Origin: Fimbriimonadales bacterium
Lineage (GTDB): Bacteria > Armatimonadota > Fimbriimonadia > Fimbriimonadales > GBS-DC
Assembly: GCA_025998675.1 (NCBI GenBank)
Contig: AP024673.1
Coordinates: 1,143,221-1,207,220 of the forward strand
Reading direction: 5' to 3'
DNA length: 64,000 bases
Shown here: piece by piece, positions 1 to 8,306 of the stretch
Layout of the letters: each line of letters starts with the position of its first letter
How positions within the stretch are numbered: the first letter of the stretch is position 1
Translations under genes and position numbers: made by a program
Notes under the pieces: generated by a model
Database searches by the model: none
Told to the model about the DNA's origin: nothing
What the model saw: only the letters and a program-made list of their open reading frames with translations

Positions 1-109
1 GGATGCCTTCGAACAGACCGTCTCCATACAGGTAGGCGTGGTCAAAGACGGGCAGGCACGCTTCCTCTAACGGGGTGATACGACCGTTCCAGTTGACCAT
101 CATGCGCAT
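1..109 (-). CDS. ilvE: Branched-chain amino acid aminotransferase, N-terminal part (cut by window edge)
   Basis: The first 36 codons of a minus-strand gene run off the left edge. The visible protein begins MRMMVNWNGRITPLEEA and reaches FDHAYLYGDGLFEGI, the N-terminal signature of class IV PLP aminotransferases (IlvE or D-amino-acid transaminase). IlvE transfers the amino group between glutamate and the branched-chain 2-oxo acids in the cytoplasm. The start at 109 has AAGGAGG ten bases upstream; in-frame ATGs at 103 and 100 are farther from it. The lysine that binds PLP lies outside the window, so the choice between IlvE and a close paralogue rests on the N-terminus only. Confidence 0.75.
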   Translation of the reverse strand, partial: MRMMVNWNGRITPLEEACLPVFDHAYLYGDGLFEGI

Positions 110-149
110 CGTTGCATAGCCTCCTTGTGCAGGCGTCTCGCGGCGGAGG

Positions 150-197
150 CGTCGGCGCTCCCGCCGACGAGAAGACCGCTCGCCCAGAGGGATTATA
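150..197 (-). promoter_or_regulatory. Promoter -10 and leader hairpin ahead of ilvE
   Basis: On the minus strand GGGTATAAT (TATAAT at 192-197) lies just past the thiE stop and about 83 bases before the ilvE start. Between them is a perfect 8-bp hairpin, CGTCGGCG/CGCCGACG with a 4-base loop (150-169). It lacks a following T-run, so it is more likely a leader structure than a thiE terminator. No clear -35 is visible. Confidence 0.45.
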
Positions 198-202
198 CCC
201 TA

Positions 203-823
203 TCACCCCGCCGCGCCTAACATGCGCAGGAACTGTCGGGCGGCGTCGGCGGGGTCGGGCGCGCCCACAATCGCCGAGATGACGCAGATCCCGTCCGCGC
301 CCGCCTGCAACACTTCGGGCGCGTTCTGCAGGGTAATCCCGCCTATGCCGAACACGGGGACGGCGACCGCCTGCTTGATGGCGCGCAGGCGTTCGGGTCC
401 AACGGGCGCGCCCGCATCGGGCTTGGTGTGCGTGGCGAACATCGGTCCCACGCCCAGATAGTCCGCGCCGTCCGCTTCTGCCTGACGCGCCTCCTCAATC
501 GTTTCCGCCGAGACGCCAATCAGCAGTCGCGCGCCCGCAATCCGCCGCGCCTGCGCCACAGGCAGATCGTCCTGCCCCAGATGCACCCCGTCCGCCTCGA
601 TTGCCAGCGCGACATCGAGTCGGTCGTTCACAATCAGCAGTGCATCGTGCTGGCGCGTAAGAGCCCGCAACTGCTCCCCCATTTGCACAAGTTCGCGCGT
701 GGTCGCCGTCTTGTCGCGCAGTTGCAGCAGGCGCACGCCCGCCGCCAGAACCTCCCGCGCCGTCTCCACAGGGTCGCGCAGCGCACGCTCGGTAATCACA
801 TACAGCCCCGAAAGACGCTTCAT
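203..823 (-). CDS. thiE: Thiamine-phosphate synthase
   Basis: A 206-aa TIM-barrel protein of normal ThiE length. It couples HMP-pyrophosphate with the thiazole phosphate to make thiamine phosphate. Family motifs are present in order: QLRDK at 34-38, NDR at 66-68, HLGQDDLP at 81-88 (phosphate and Mg binding) and GVGPMFATHTKPDAG at 124-138. The start is the ATG at 823. It has no Shine-Dalgarno sequence; a TACAAT -10 (837-842) lies only 13 bases upstream, so the leader can be at most about 7 nt. thiG lies 9 kb away, so thiamine genes are scattered here. ilvE follows on the same strand, with its own -10. Confidence 0.95.
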   Translation of the reverse strand: MKRLSGLYVITERALRDPVETAREVLAAGVRLLQLRDKTATTRELVQMGEQLRALTRQHDALLIVNDRLDVALAIEADGVHLGQDDLPVAQARRIAGARLLIGVSAETIEEARQAEADGADYLGVGPMFATHTKPDAGAPVGPERLRAIKQAVAVPVFGIGGITLQNAPEVLQAGADGICVISAIVGAPDPADAARQFLRMLGAAG

Positions 824-836
824 TACCGTGTGCGCG

Positions 837-882
837 ATTGTACCTGACCCTGTAGCTATCGATAGGTATGGTGCGGTATACT
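837..882. promoter_or_regulatory. Divergent promoters of thiE (-) and vapB (+)
   Basis: The minus strand carries GGTACAAT (TACAAT 837-842) ahead of thiE. The plus strand carries GGTATACT (TATACT 877-882), whose last base is 8 nt before the GTG start of vapB. Both are extended -10 boxes with no convincing -35. The spacing suggests a nearly or fully leaderless vapB transcript. Confidence 0.5.
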
Positions 883-890
883 CTGAATGG

Positions 891-1166
891 GTGAGAACTT
901 TGCCAGAGCTTGAACTTTCAGAAGAGCAAATCGCCGAGCTGGTGAGTCAGCTGCCCCCGGCGGGCAAGCGCCGATTAATGCAGTTGCTCGATCGAATGCT
1001 CAATCAGGAAGCTGAGCCCTATGCGACTGCCAGGATGTCAAGCGAGGAGTTCGCTCGACTCTCCTGCTTTGGCATGTGGGCAGACCACGATGCCATGCTC
1101 GACAGCGTGGCATGGGTGCGCAAGGAGCGTCAACAGTGGCACTCGCGAGTGAGTCCGCGCGATTAA
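891..1166 (+). CDS. vapB: VapB-type antitoxin of a type II toxin-antitoxin pair
   Basis: A 91-aa protein starting at GTG 891 (MRTLPELELSEEQI). It is inferred to bind and neutralise the PIN toxin encoded immediately downstream and to repress the operon. The C-terminal part MWADHDAMLDSVAWVRK resembles the toxin-wrapping tail of VapB-like proteins (MWADRxDMxDSxxWVRxxR). GTG 891 was preferred over longer forms because it lies 8 nt behind GGTATACT, matching the leaderless arrangement seen elsewhere in the window. Its last 31 bases overlap vapC, as expected for a translationally coupled pair. No ribbon-helix-helix or AbrB motif was recognised with certainty. Confidence 0.6.
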   Translation: MRTLPELELSEEQIAELVSQLPPAGKRRLMQLLDRMLNQEAEPYATARMSSEEFARLSCFGMWADHDAMLDSVAWVRKERQQWHSRVSPRD

Positions 1167-1537
1167 TAGACACTGATATTCTGGTCGATGCGCTGCGCGG
1201 CGTCGCGGATGCCGTCAACTTCCTAACGCTCCAGCATGCACAATCGGTGATACAGCTTAGCGTAGTTTCTGCGATGGAGTTAATCGCAGGGTGCCGCAAC
1301 GCGCAGGAACTTACTCGATTACAACAGTTCCTGCAACAAGCCACGATAATACCGATAGATACCGAAGTTTCTTGGAAAGCGCATCAACTGATGAAAGAGT
1401 TTTTCCTCAGTCATGGGCTTCTGATACCTGATGCCCTAATTGCCGCCACCGCCCTTCAGCACGAACTCACACTTTGCACCAGGAATAGTCGCCACTTCCA
1501 GATGATTCCAGAGCTGAAACTTTTGCGCCCGTATTGA
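1136..1537 (+). CDS. vapC: PIN-domain ribonuclease toxin VapC
   Basis: A 133-aa PIN-domain protein, the usual VapC length. It is predicted to cleave RNA (often tRNA in this family) with Mg bound by acidic residues. Visible acidic positions are D12 in the LIDTDILVDALRG strand, E48 in SAMELIAG and D99 in LIPDALIAATAL, followed by TRNSRHF, the typical final loop. The start is GTG 1136, with AAGGAG eight bases upstream and inside the antitoxin gene. It could be a PIN toxin of another named group; the toxin role is inferred from the domain and the pairing. Confidence 0.85.
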   Translation: MALASESARLIDTDILVDALRGVADAVNFLTLQHAQSVIQLSVVSAMELIAGCRNAQELTRLQQFLQQATIIPIDTEVSWKAHQLMKEFFLSHGLLIPDALIAATALQHELTLCTRNSRHFQMIPELKLLRPY

Positions 1538-1610
1538 GTAAGGGAGCAAAGCCCTATGCATATTTTCCTACACGGCTCTGGTTTCCACACATCTACTCGC
1601 GCATGCGTTC

Positions 1611-2828
1611 TCAACAGACGCTTGCGTTGCCCCGCGTGTTTCGCGCCCACCACGCCGCGATACTGACCGCCGCGCCCAGCGTGAACAGCGGCTGCACAGG
1701 CATCAGCGGGCGACTGCCCCCCGCGTACAGCAGAATCGTCAGCAGCGTCCAGCCCACCAGCAGCGCCGTGAGGAACCCGAACGCCCGCTCTGTGCGCCCC
1801 AGCCGCCACAGCCCGTAGCCCGCCAGCGCAAGGAAGAGCCAGTAGACGCCATCCGCAAGGCGCAACGCCGCCGCAACCCCGCGATTGTCGGGGTTCTGCA
1901 GCCCGAACGCCGAGAGCGTCAGCGCAAGCTTGCGCCCCAGCAGCGCAAGCCACTGAATTGGGTTCTCGCGGATCCACTGCAGCGCGAGGCGCATCGCCTG
2001 CTCGTCGCGGGCGACAGGGTCGGTTTCGCTCAGCCACGCGCGCACAGGCTTCGACTCGCCGCCAATCGTCAGCGTGCGCTCCAGAAACAGGGGGTCAAAC
2101 CCGCCGTCGGCGTACTCGTTGTTTGCCCACAGCAGCACATAGCCGCCGCGCCCGATGGGGATGAACGCCCCGTACCGCGCCGAGATGAAGGCGACATACG
2201 GCGCGACGACCAGCAGCGCACACGCCAGCGTGAGCGCAGGCGCGCGCAGTGTGCGTTCCCGCCAGAGCAGCCACCCGCCCGCAAGCGCCGCAAACGGCAG
2301 GAAGTTCGCCCGAGTGAGCGCGAGCAGCCCCAGCAGCGCGCCCGACGCCGCCCAGCCCCACCCGCCCCGCCAGTAAAGCAGCCCGTACACCACCCACACC
2401 GTCAGCGACAGCGCGAGGTTCTCCGTGTAGAGCCAGCCCGTAATCATCAGCAGGTGCGGATGGAGCGCGCCAAGCAGCAGTGCGAGGTTCGCCGCCCGCT
2501 CGCCCGCCAGTCGATGCGTCAGTCGCCACAGCCCCCACAGCGTCAGCAGCCCCAGCAGCGCGTTCAGCACCCGCACGGCGACGGGCGCGTGCCCCACCAG
2601 CGCGTACACGCCCGCCATCAGAAAGATATAGGCAGGCGCAGTCATCAGCCCCTTATCCAGCCGATACTCGCCCGCGCTCGCGAGCCGCTGCGCCATCTGG
2701 TCGTGCAGCACAGCGTCCCCGTGCAGGGGGTCTGCCCGCAGCAGGGGGTCAATCTGGGTCGCCAGCGGCGCGTAAATCAGCCGCAGCGCAATCGCCATCA
2801 GCCAGAGCCAGAACGCGGCGCGGCTCAT
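1611..2828 (-). CDS. Glycosyltransferase family 39 (ArnT/PMT-like) membrane protein
   Basis: A 405-aa integral membrane protein with about ten hydrophobic segments. The first periplasmic loop contains DPLHGDAVLHDQMAQRL, acidic residues typical of dolichyl- or polyprenyl-phosphate sugar transferases (GT39/ArnT superfamily). These enzymes move a sugar from a lipid carrier to a protein or glycolipid on the outer side of the membrane. The start is ATG 2828: TACACT (2837-2842) ends 8 nt upstream and no Shine-Dalgarno is present. It follows the 996-aa protein on the same strand but has its own -10. The acceptor cannot be told from sequence. Confidence 0.7.
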   Translation of the reverse strand: MSRAAFWLWLMAIALRLIYAPLATQIDPLLRADPLHGDAVLHDQMAQRLASAGEYRLDKGLMTAPAYIFLMAGVYALVGHAPVAVRVLNALLGLLTLWGLWRLTHRLAGERAANLALLLGALHPHLLMITGWLYTENLALSLTVWVVYGLLYWRGGWGWAASGALLGLLALTRANFLPFAALAGGWLLWRERTLRAPALTLACALLVVAPYVAFISARYGAFIPIGRGGYVLLWANNEYADGGFDPLFLERTLTIGGESKPVRAWLSETDPVARDEQAMRLALQWIRENPIQWLALLGRKLALTLSAFGLQNPDNRGVAAALRLADGVYWLFLALAGYGLWRLGRTERAFGFLTALLVGWTLLTILLYAGGSRPLMPVQPLFTLGAAVSIAAWWARNTRGNASVC

Positions 2829-2849
2829 CGCGTGCAAGTGTACCTGCGC

Positions 2850-5840
2850 TCAGCGGACGGTCAGCGCCTGTCCGTCGGGATGGAGGTTCCAGCGCACCAG
2901 CAGCGTGTCGCCCTCACGCTCGGCGTTGTGCGGCAGGGGGTTGCCCAGCGTGTCGGTCAGGCTCACGCGCCCCTGCAGTCCGCGCAGGCTGAACCGCGCG
3001 ACGCCGTTCACGCCCTCCGGTCCGCGCACCAGGTACGCCAGTTGCCCGCCTGTCTCATGGCGCAGCAACACCTGCGCGTTGGTGTGCAGCAGTCCCGCGC
3101 GGCGCAGGCGGTCGTCCACCTGCAGCAGCAGGCGCGGCGTGCGCGGGTTCAGCGACGGGTCGCTCTGAATGCTCAGGCGCGGGTCGAGCGCGTCCAGATA
3201 GGTTCCCCGCAGGATGGTCGTGCGATAAGTTCCGTAGGCGGCGACCCACTCGCCGCGTCGGGCGACGAGACGCGCCCGCTCACGGTAGCGCACGCCCGCC
3301 AGCCCGCACACATACTGCATCACGGTGCGCCAGTCGCGCGCGCCGCCAGAAGTGTTGCCAAACGCCTTGCCCGACACGCCCAGCAACACAATCCCGCCGC
3401 GCCCCGCGCGCACGCTCACCCCCACAGGCGCGCCGTCGTACCCATAGAACGGCTCGCCGTCGGCAACTTGATAGCGCGTGAGGACCTCATCGTCGCGCAG
3501 GCGGATGCGCGGCAGGTCGGGGCGCGTCGGCTCTATCACATGCTCGCGGTACGGCGGCTGCGTGCTAAGCTCCAGCCGCCACTCCTGCGCCAGCTCCAGA
3601 CGGAGCGTAATCGTCCGCGCCTGCGGCAGCGGGAATCGGTACACGAAAAAGGCGTCGCGGTCGGCGAAGCGCTCGCCGCTGGCGTTCAGACGGCTGCGAT
3701 GGTTCGTGTGCAAAAACAGCGGCTCCGCCGTCGAGCCTGTGTAGAACGCGGCGAGCGTCCTGCCGTCCGCCTCCAGCCGCGCCTGACGCAGCAGCGCGCC
3801 CCAGCCCGTGTCGGGCAGCGAGTCGCTGAACTTCACGAAGACCGTCTGCCCCGCATACGCCGACAGGTCGACATCCACCCAGCGACGGTTGAAGGTTCCC
3901 TGCGCTGGCTCTGCGCCATGCACGCCCAGCGGGCGCCATGCGTCGGGCGGCGCGGGTTCGGGCGCGATGGTCTCCAGCGCCAGCGACTTGCCCAGCATCT
4001 GCAGCAGCATGTGCATCGGCGTCGGTTGACTCGCCTGCCGCCATGGCATGTCGGGGAGGGCGTCGTAGCCATTCGCGCCGCCGACCACAAACAGCCAGCC
4101 GCCGCCCTGCACCCACTCGGCGAGGGCGCGCAACTCCGCCTCGCGCAGCGGCTTGACCGTTTCGGGCGTCCAGAGCAGCAGGCGCAGACTGCGCGGCAGC
4201 GCGCGTTCGGGCAGCCGTTGCATCGAGTACATCGTGAGGGGGATGCCCGCGTTCACCAGCGCGGCGCCCAGCGTCAGCATATCCTCCACAGGTGCCAGTT
4301 CGGGCGCGCCGCGCATCGCCGTCATCGAGTCGCTGAACAGCATGCCAACGCCCTCCACGCCCGCGTCGATGCTCGCGCTGGGCTGCTGCGCAATCGCCTC
4401 GCAGGCGCGCGTCGCGCTCAGAATCACCGTCGCGTACTCGGCAGGCACAGCCCCGAAAATTCGCTCCGGCCAGGGCAATACCTCGTACCCCGTCGCTTCA
4501 GGGAACATCAACGAAGCAACCAGCGTGTTGAAGTAAAACTGTTGATGCTCCTCCAGCGGGCGGTTGGGCGCGTCCGAAAGCGGGTCGCACAGGAACCACA
4601 GCCGTTTGCCCGTGTCGCGCATCAGCCCCGCCAGCGAAGCGTACTCCAGATAGGCGGTTGCGAACGGCTCGGCTTGATACTCGCCGTCGGCGGGCACGGG
4701 CGTGCGCACAGTGTCCGACCACACCTGCCCGATGACCTCCTCCACAGGCGAGCCGTCGCCCAGAATCAGCGCGTGGTGCGCCAGACAAATCCGCCACAGG
4801 GCGTAGTTGAGCGGGCTATGCACGGCGACCATGCGTCGGGCGTTCGGCTTGCGGGCGCGCGCGGCGTTCAGAATCGCATGCACCGCTTCGGTCATCAGCT
4901 GCGCTTTGAAGCGGTCGGCGCTCCAGCGCGCGGCGTGCGACTCGTCGGGCGGCTGCCACGGGCGTCCCAGCCGCGCCGCGTACAGCTGGTGGAACGCCGC
5001 CTCGTAGCCCGCATCCGCCCAGTATTCGGGCTCTTCGGGGCAAATCGCGTCCGCGCCCGCGTCCAGCATCTGCAGGTACTGGCGAATCAGCGACTCGATG
5101 CGTTCGGGCGTCGGCGTGAGGTAGAAGCTGGTCTCAATCTGCATGGGCGCGCCGTCGCGCGTGCGCTGCACAGCGTCGGGATTCGCCTCCACATACGGCA
5201 GGTAGTCCCGAAAGCCGCCCATCACGAACACGGGATAGCCGCGCGCCTTCCAGTTCGCCAGCCGCGCGGGGTCAAGACTGTGCAGGATCACGGCGTCCGT
5301 CGCCAGCTCCAGTCGCGGGCTATAGTCTGCGCCTGTCTGATAACAGCTGCGGGGCGCAGGCGGGAGCGCAGGACGCAGGGCGTTCGCAGGCGCGCCGAGC
5401 AGTCGCTCCACCCCGTCGCCAATGCCGTCGCGGTCTTCGTCGCGGTCGCTGGCGACCAGTTGCAGTTCGTAGACGCGCGCCTGCGTGCGACGCCGCGCCT
5501 CCACAATTACCTGCAGCGTCTGCACAGGCGGATTGAGGGGCGCGCGCGTCGTCAAATTCAGTTGTTGCACGCCGCCTCGAAACGCCCGTACCAGCAGCCC
5601 GCCTGCCTGCGTGCGCACCCGCGCCTGCCCTTCGCCCGAAACCGTGAGCCGAATCGCGAGGTCCATCCCGCCCAGCACTCGAAAACTGTAGGTCGCCGCG
5701 CCGCTGTTGCCAATCAGGCGCGCGTTGCCCTCCAGCCGCGAGCGCGTCGCCTGCGTCAGCACGCCTGATTCCGTGTCGGGGCGTATGCGCCATTCCATGC
5801 GAGGAACAAGACCGCCTGCCTGTACCTGTCGCCGAATCAT
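2850..5840 (-). CDS. Large protein with a possible glycoside-hydrolase-like core
   Basis: A 996-aa protein with no signal peptide and no membrane segments visible. The N-terminal 140 residues look like a beta-sandwich, followed by SDRDEDRDGIGDGVE, a calcium-binding thrombospondin-type-3-like stretch. The middle (residues about 180-470) has ICPEEPEYWADAGY and other acid-rich strand ends reminiscent of TIM-barrel glycosidases. After it comes a segment (about 540-620) with AEWVQGGGWLFVVGGANG, like the glutamine-amidotransferase-like domain found in GH42-type enzymes. The start at ATG 5840 is chosen because a TACACT -10 (5850-5855) ends 9 nt upstream; ATG 5849 would abut the -10. The substrate is unknown and the enzyme assignment is tentative. 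Confidence 0.5.
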   Translation of the reverse strand: MIRRQVQAGGLVPRMEWRIRPDTESGVLTQATRSRLEGNARLIGNSGAATYSFRVLGGMDLAIRLTVSGEGQARVRTQAGGLLVRAFRGGVQQLNLTTRAPLNPPVQTLQVIVEARRRTQARVYELQLVASDRDEDRDGIGDGVERLLGAPANALRPALPPAPRSCYQTGADYSPRLELATDAVILHSLDPARLANWKARGYPVFVMGGFRDYLPYVEANPDAVQRTRDGAPMQIETSFYLTPTPERIESLIRQYLQMLDAGADAICPEEPEYWADAGYEAAFHQLYAARLGRPWQPPDESHAARWSADRFKAQLMTEAVHAILNAARARKPNARRMVAVHSPLNYALWRICLAHHALILGDGSPVEEVIGQVWSDTVRTPVPADGEYQAEPFATAYLEYASLAGLMRDTGKRLWFLCDPLSDAPNRPLEEHQQFYFNTLVASLMFPEATGYEVLPWPERIFGAVPAEYATVILSATRACEAIAQQPSASIDAGVEGVGMLFSDSMTAMRGAPELAPVEDMLTLGAALVNAGIPLTMYSMQRLPERALPRSLRLLLWTPETVKPLREAELRALAEWVQGGGWLFVVGGANGYDALPDMPWRQASQPTPMHMLLQMLGKSLALETIAPEPAPPDAWRPLGVHGAEPAQGTFNRRWVDVDLSAYAGQTVFVKFSDSLPDTGWGALLRQARLEADGRTLAAFYTGSTAEPLFLHTNHRSRLNASGERFADRDAFFVYRFPLPQARTITLRLELAQEWRLELSTQPPYREHVIEPTRPDLPRIRLRDDEVLTRYQVADGEPFYGYDGAPVGVSVRAGRGGIVLLGVSGKAFGNTSGGARDWRTVMQYVCGLAGVRYRERARLVARRGEWVAAYGTYRTTILRGTYLDALDPRLSIQSDPSLNPRTPRLLLQVDDRLRRAGLLHTNAQVLLRHETGGQLAYLVRGPEGVNGVARFSLRGLQGRVSLTDTLGNPLPHNAEREGDTLLVRWNLHPDGQALTVR

Positions 5841-5857
5841 CAGGGGCATAGTGTACC

Positions 5858-5893
5858 AAAAAAGGAAGCCCCGGGCTATGTGCAGGGGCTTCC
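5858..5893 (-). terminator. Intrinsic terminator of the epimerase-dehydrogenase operon
   Basis: On the minus strand a perfect 9-bp stem (GGAAGCCCC/GGGGCTTCC, arms 5885-5893 and 5864-5872) is followed by six Ts (5858-5863). It lies 75 bases after the dehydrogenase stop. The T-run ends two bases before the -10 box of the next gene (5850-5855), so terminator and promoter are back to back. Confidence 0.85.
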
Positions 5894-5968
5894 TGATGGG
5901 AACAAGCGCCTTCCTTCGTTCAACACCCCGTAATTTACACAGGGGGAGTGGTACTCCTGCCGCTCTAC

Positions 5969-7276
5969 TCAGAGATTCCAGTAAAGCACTTTGCCCGAAC
6001 AGTCGGCGCGGGCGTCGCTGAGGTACACCCCCTTGACATCCACGAACACCCCCTGCGCCAGCGCGCTCATCAGGGTCAGGTAATCGTTGTAGGGGCGCGC
6101 GCGGAACTCGCGATGGGGCACTGCCAGTATCACGGCGTCGTAGTGCCCTCTGCGGGTCTCAAACGGCTCGTCCACAAACGGCGCGGGAATACGCCCCCGA
6201 TCGCCCGGCAGCACCACAGGGTCGCACACCTCCACCGCGCAGCCAAAGCTCAGCAACTCCTCTACCAGCTCCTTGACGCGGGTGTCGCGCACATCGGGCA
6301 CATTCTCTTTGAACGCCGCGCCCAGCACCAGCACCTGCGCGTTGCGCACGGGACGCCCCGCCCGAATCATCAGCTTGACAGTCTCCTTCGCCACATAGAC
6401 GCCCATCAGGTCGTTCGTGCGTCGCCCGGCGAGAATCACCTCAGGATGGAACCCAATCTCCTGCGCTTTGTAGGTCAGGTAGTAGGGGTCTACAGGGATA
6501 CAGTGCCCGCCGACCAGCCCCGGCTCGAAGGGCAGGAAGTTCCACTTGGTGCGCGCCGCCGCCAGCACATCGCGCGTGTTCAGACCCATCTGATGGAACA
6601 GCATCGCCAGCTCGTTCATCAGCGCGATGTTCAGGTCGCGCTGGGTGTTCTCGATGACTTTCGCCGCCTCCGCCGTGCGGATGTTGGGCGCTTTGTGAAC
6701 GCCCGCCTTGACCACCAGCCCGTACAGGTTCGCCAGTATCTCAGTGGTCTCTTCGTCTTGCCCTGCCACGACTTTGACGATGGTCTCCAGCGTATGCTCG
6801 GCGTCGCCGGGGTTGATGCGTTCGGGCGAATAGCCGAGTTTGAAGTCCACACCCGCGCGCATGCCCGACGCCTGCTCCAGCACGGGCGCGCAGTCCTCTT
6901 CCGTGCAGCCGGGGTACACGGTGGATTCGTACACCACGATGGCGCCGCGCTTCATGTGCTGCCCCACAATCTGACTGGCGCTCACCAGATAGCGCAGGTC
7001 GGGGCGTTTCGCCTTGTCGATAGGCGTCGGCACGGTAATGATAATCACATCGGCGTCGCGCATCTGGGCGTGGTCGGTGGTGAACAGCAGGTTTGGATGG
7101 CGCAGGTCGGCTTCAGGCGTCTCGCCGTTGCGGTCGTAGCCTTCCTGCAGCTCTTTGACGCGCGACTCGTTGACATCGAAGCCGACCGTCGGCAGATGTT
7201 TTGCGAACCCGACTGCCAGCGGCAGCCCGACATAGCCCAGCCCGACGATACAGACCTGTTGCGGCGTCTGATTCAT
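5969..7276 (-). CDS. Nucleotide-sugar 6-dehydrogenase (UDP-GlcNAc/UDP-glucose dehydrogenase family)
   Basis: A 435-aa NAD-dependent dehydrogenase that oxidises C6 of a UDP-sugar to the uronic acid in two steps. The Rossmann motif GLGYVGLP is at 12-19, the conserved STVYPGCTEE at 118-127, and the catalytic Cys259 sits in GGHCIPVDPYYL. The HCIPVDPYYL form and length fit the TviB/WbpA-like UDP-N-acetyl-sugar group better than Ugd of E. coli. The true start is ATG 7276, overlapping the upstream epimerase stop as ATGA; longer readings in this frame run through the epimerase gene. The pair probably makes uronic-acid precursors for surface polysaccharide. A strong terminator follows. Confidence 0.85.
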   Translation of the reverse strand: MNQTPQQVCIVGLGYVGLPLAVGFAKHLPTVGFDVNESRVKELQEGYDRNGETPEADLRHPNLLFTTDHAQMRDADVIIITVPTPIDKAKRPDLRYLVSASQIVGQHMKRGAIVVYESTVYPGCTEEDCAPVLEQASGMRAGVDFKLGYSPERINPGDAEHTLETIVKVVAGQDEETTEILANLYGLVVKAGVHKAPNIRTAEAAKVIENTQRDLNIALMNELAMLFHQMGLNTRDVLAAARTKWNFLPFEPGLVGGHCIPVDPYYLTYKAQEIGFHPEVILAGRRTNDLMGVYVAKETVKLMIRAGRPVRNAQVLVLGAAFKENVPDVRDTRVKELVEELLSFGCAVEVCDPVVLPGDRGRIPAPFVDEPFETRRGHYDAVILAVPHREFRARPYNDYLTLMSALAQGVFVDVKGVYLSDARADCSGKVLYWNL

Positions 7277-8244
7277 GGCAAAACCACCTCCTTCGCCCAG
7301 TCGCGATTCTCGAGATACCATGCCACGCTCCTGCGCAAGCCCTCTTCGATGCTTATCTGCGGCTCCCACCCCAGCAATCTGCGCGCTTTGGTGATGTCCG
7401 CCCAGGTCGCCTGCACATCGGCGGGGTGCATCGGCTGCGTCTGCCAGACCGCCTGCTTGCCCAGCAGGCTCTCGATGGTCTCGATAATCCACTTCAGCGA
7501 CACGGGTCGGTCGCCGCCGAGGTTGATGATTTCGTATCCCAACGGCTTGAGCGCGGCGATCGTGCCCCGCGCGATGTCGTCCACATAGGTAAAATCGCGC
7601 TCCTGCAGCCCGTCGCCGAACACCTGAATCGGCTCGCCCTCCGCAATCCAGCGAATAAAGCGGAAGATGCTCATATCGGGGCGCCCCGCGGGACCGTACA
7701 CCGTGAAGTAGCGCAGTACGGTGATGTCCAGCCCGTACAGGTGGTGGTAGGTGTAGCACATGGTCTCCGCGCCTTTTTTGGACGAGGCGTAGGGCGAGAG
7801 CGGGCGGTCGGTGGGCGAGTCCTCGCGGAAGGGACGCTCGTTGTTCGCGTAGAGGCTGGAGGTGGACGCCAGCACATATTTGCGCACCCCGTGCTGACGG
7901 CACAGCTCCAGCAGGTTCAGCGCGCCCGTGGTGTTCGTGGCGATATAGACCCACGGGTTCTGCACGCTCTGGCGCACGCCCGCCCGCGCCGCGAGATTAA
8001 TCACCGCGTCGTAGGGCATGTGCGCCTCGAACACCACACGGGTCGGCTCCCATTCGCTAATGTCCACCTGCTGGAACTGAAAATTCGGTCTGCTCTCCAG
8101 CTGGCGGAGACGCCACTGCTTGAGTCTGGGGTCGTAAGCGTCGTTGAGGTTGTCCACGCCAACCACATCATGTCCCTGCTCCAGAAGCAATTCGGCGGTC
8201 TTCGCGCCGATGAACCCTGCACAGCCGGTGAGTAGGATTCGCAT
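7273..8244 (-). CDS. NAD-dependent epimerase (UDP-glucuronate 4-epimerase-like)
   Basis: A 323-aa short-chain dehydrogenase/reductase of the extended type. NAD-binding TGCAGFIG is at 6-13, an STSS stretch at 127-130, and the catalytic pair Y152/K156 in SPYASSKKGAE. The closest recognisable family is UDP-glucuronate or UDP-galacturonate 4-epimerase, from the DNLNDAYDPRLK and RYFTVYGPAGRPDM signatures. It overlaps the dehydrogenase by 4 bases (ATGA), so the two are translated together. A GGGAG ribosome site lies six bases before ATG 8244. The exact sugar is not decided by sequence. Confidence 0.85.
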   Translation of the reverse strand: MRILLTGCAGFIGAKTAELLLEQGHDVVGVDNLNDAYDPRLKQWRLRQLESRPNFQFQQVDISEWEPTRVVFEAHMPYDAVINLAARAGVRQSVQNPWVYIATNTTGALNLLELCRQHGVRKYVLASTSSLYANNERPFREDSPTDRPLSPYASSKKGAETMCYTYHHLYGLDITVLRYFTVYGPAGRPDMSIFRFIRWIAEGEPIQVFGDGLQERDFTYVDDIARGTIAALKPLGYEIINLGGDRPVSLKWIIETIESLLGKQAVWQTQPMHPADVQATWADITKARRLLGWEPQISIEEGLRRSVAWYLENRDWAKEVVLP

Positions 8245-8268
8245 AAATAGCTCCCTATCTGCAAGAGG

Positions 8269-8300
8269 ATTGTACCTCGATAGGCAGGATTGGGTACAAT
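8269..8300. promoter_or_regulatory. Divergent promoters of the epimerase operon (-) and hisC (+)
   Basis: The minus strand has GAGGTACAAT (TACAAT at 8269-8274), 24 bases before the epimerase start. The plus strand has GGGTACAAT (TACAAT at 8295-8300), six bases before the hisC ATG, so hisC mRNA should begin at or next to its A. The two boxes are 20 bases apart. Confidence 0.6.
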
Positions 8301-8306
8301 TTGAAT

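Noticed and set aside
699-890. N-terminal extension of vapB to 699
   Set aside because: It runs antisense through thiE; the GTG 891 start sits correctly behind GGTATACT.
2454-5768. 1104-aa open frame on the plus strand
   Set aside because: Exact antisense of the 996-aa gene; sequence is Arg/Gln/His-rich and without family motifs, a GC-rich shadow frame.
5948-7588. 546-aa open frame on the plus strand
   Set aside because: Antisense to the nucleotide-sugar dehydrogenase, whose motifs and ATGA overlap are clear.
7277-7954. Long N-terminal extension of the dehydrogenase frame
   Set aside because: It lies in the epimerase gene in another frame; the ATG at 7276 starts at the motif-bearing N-terminus.
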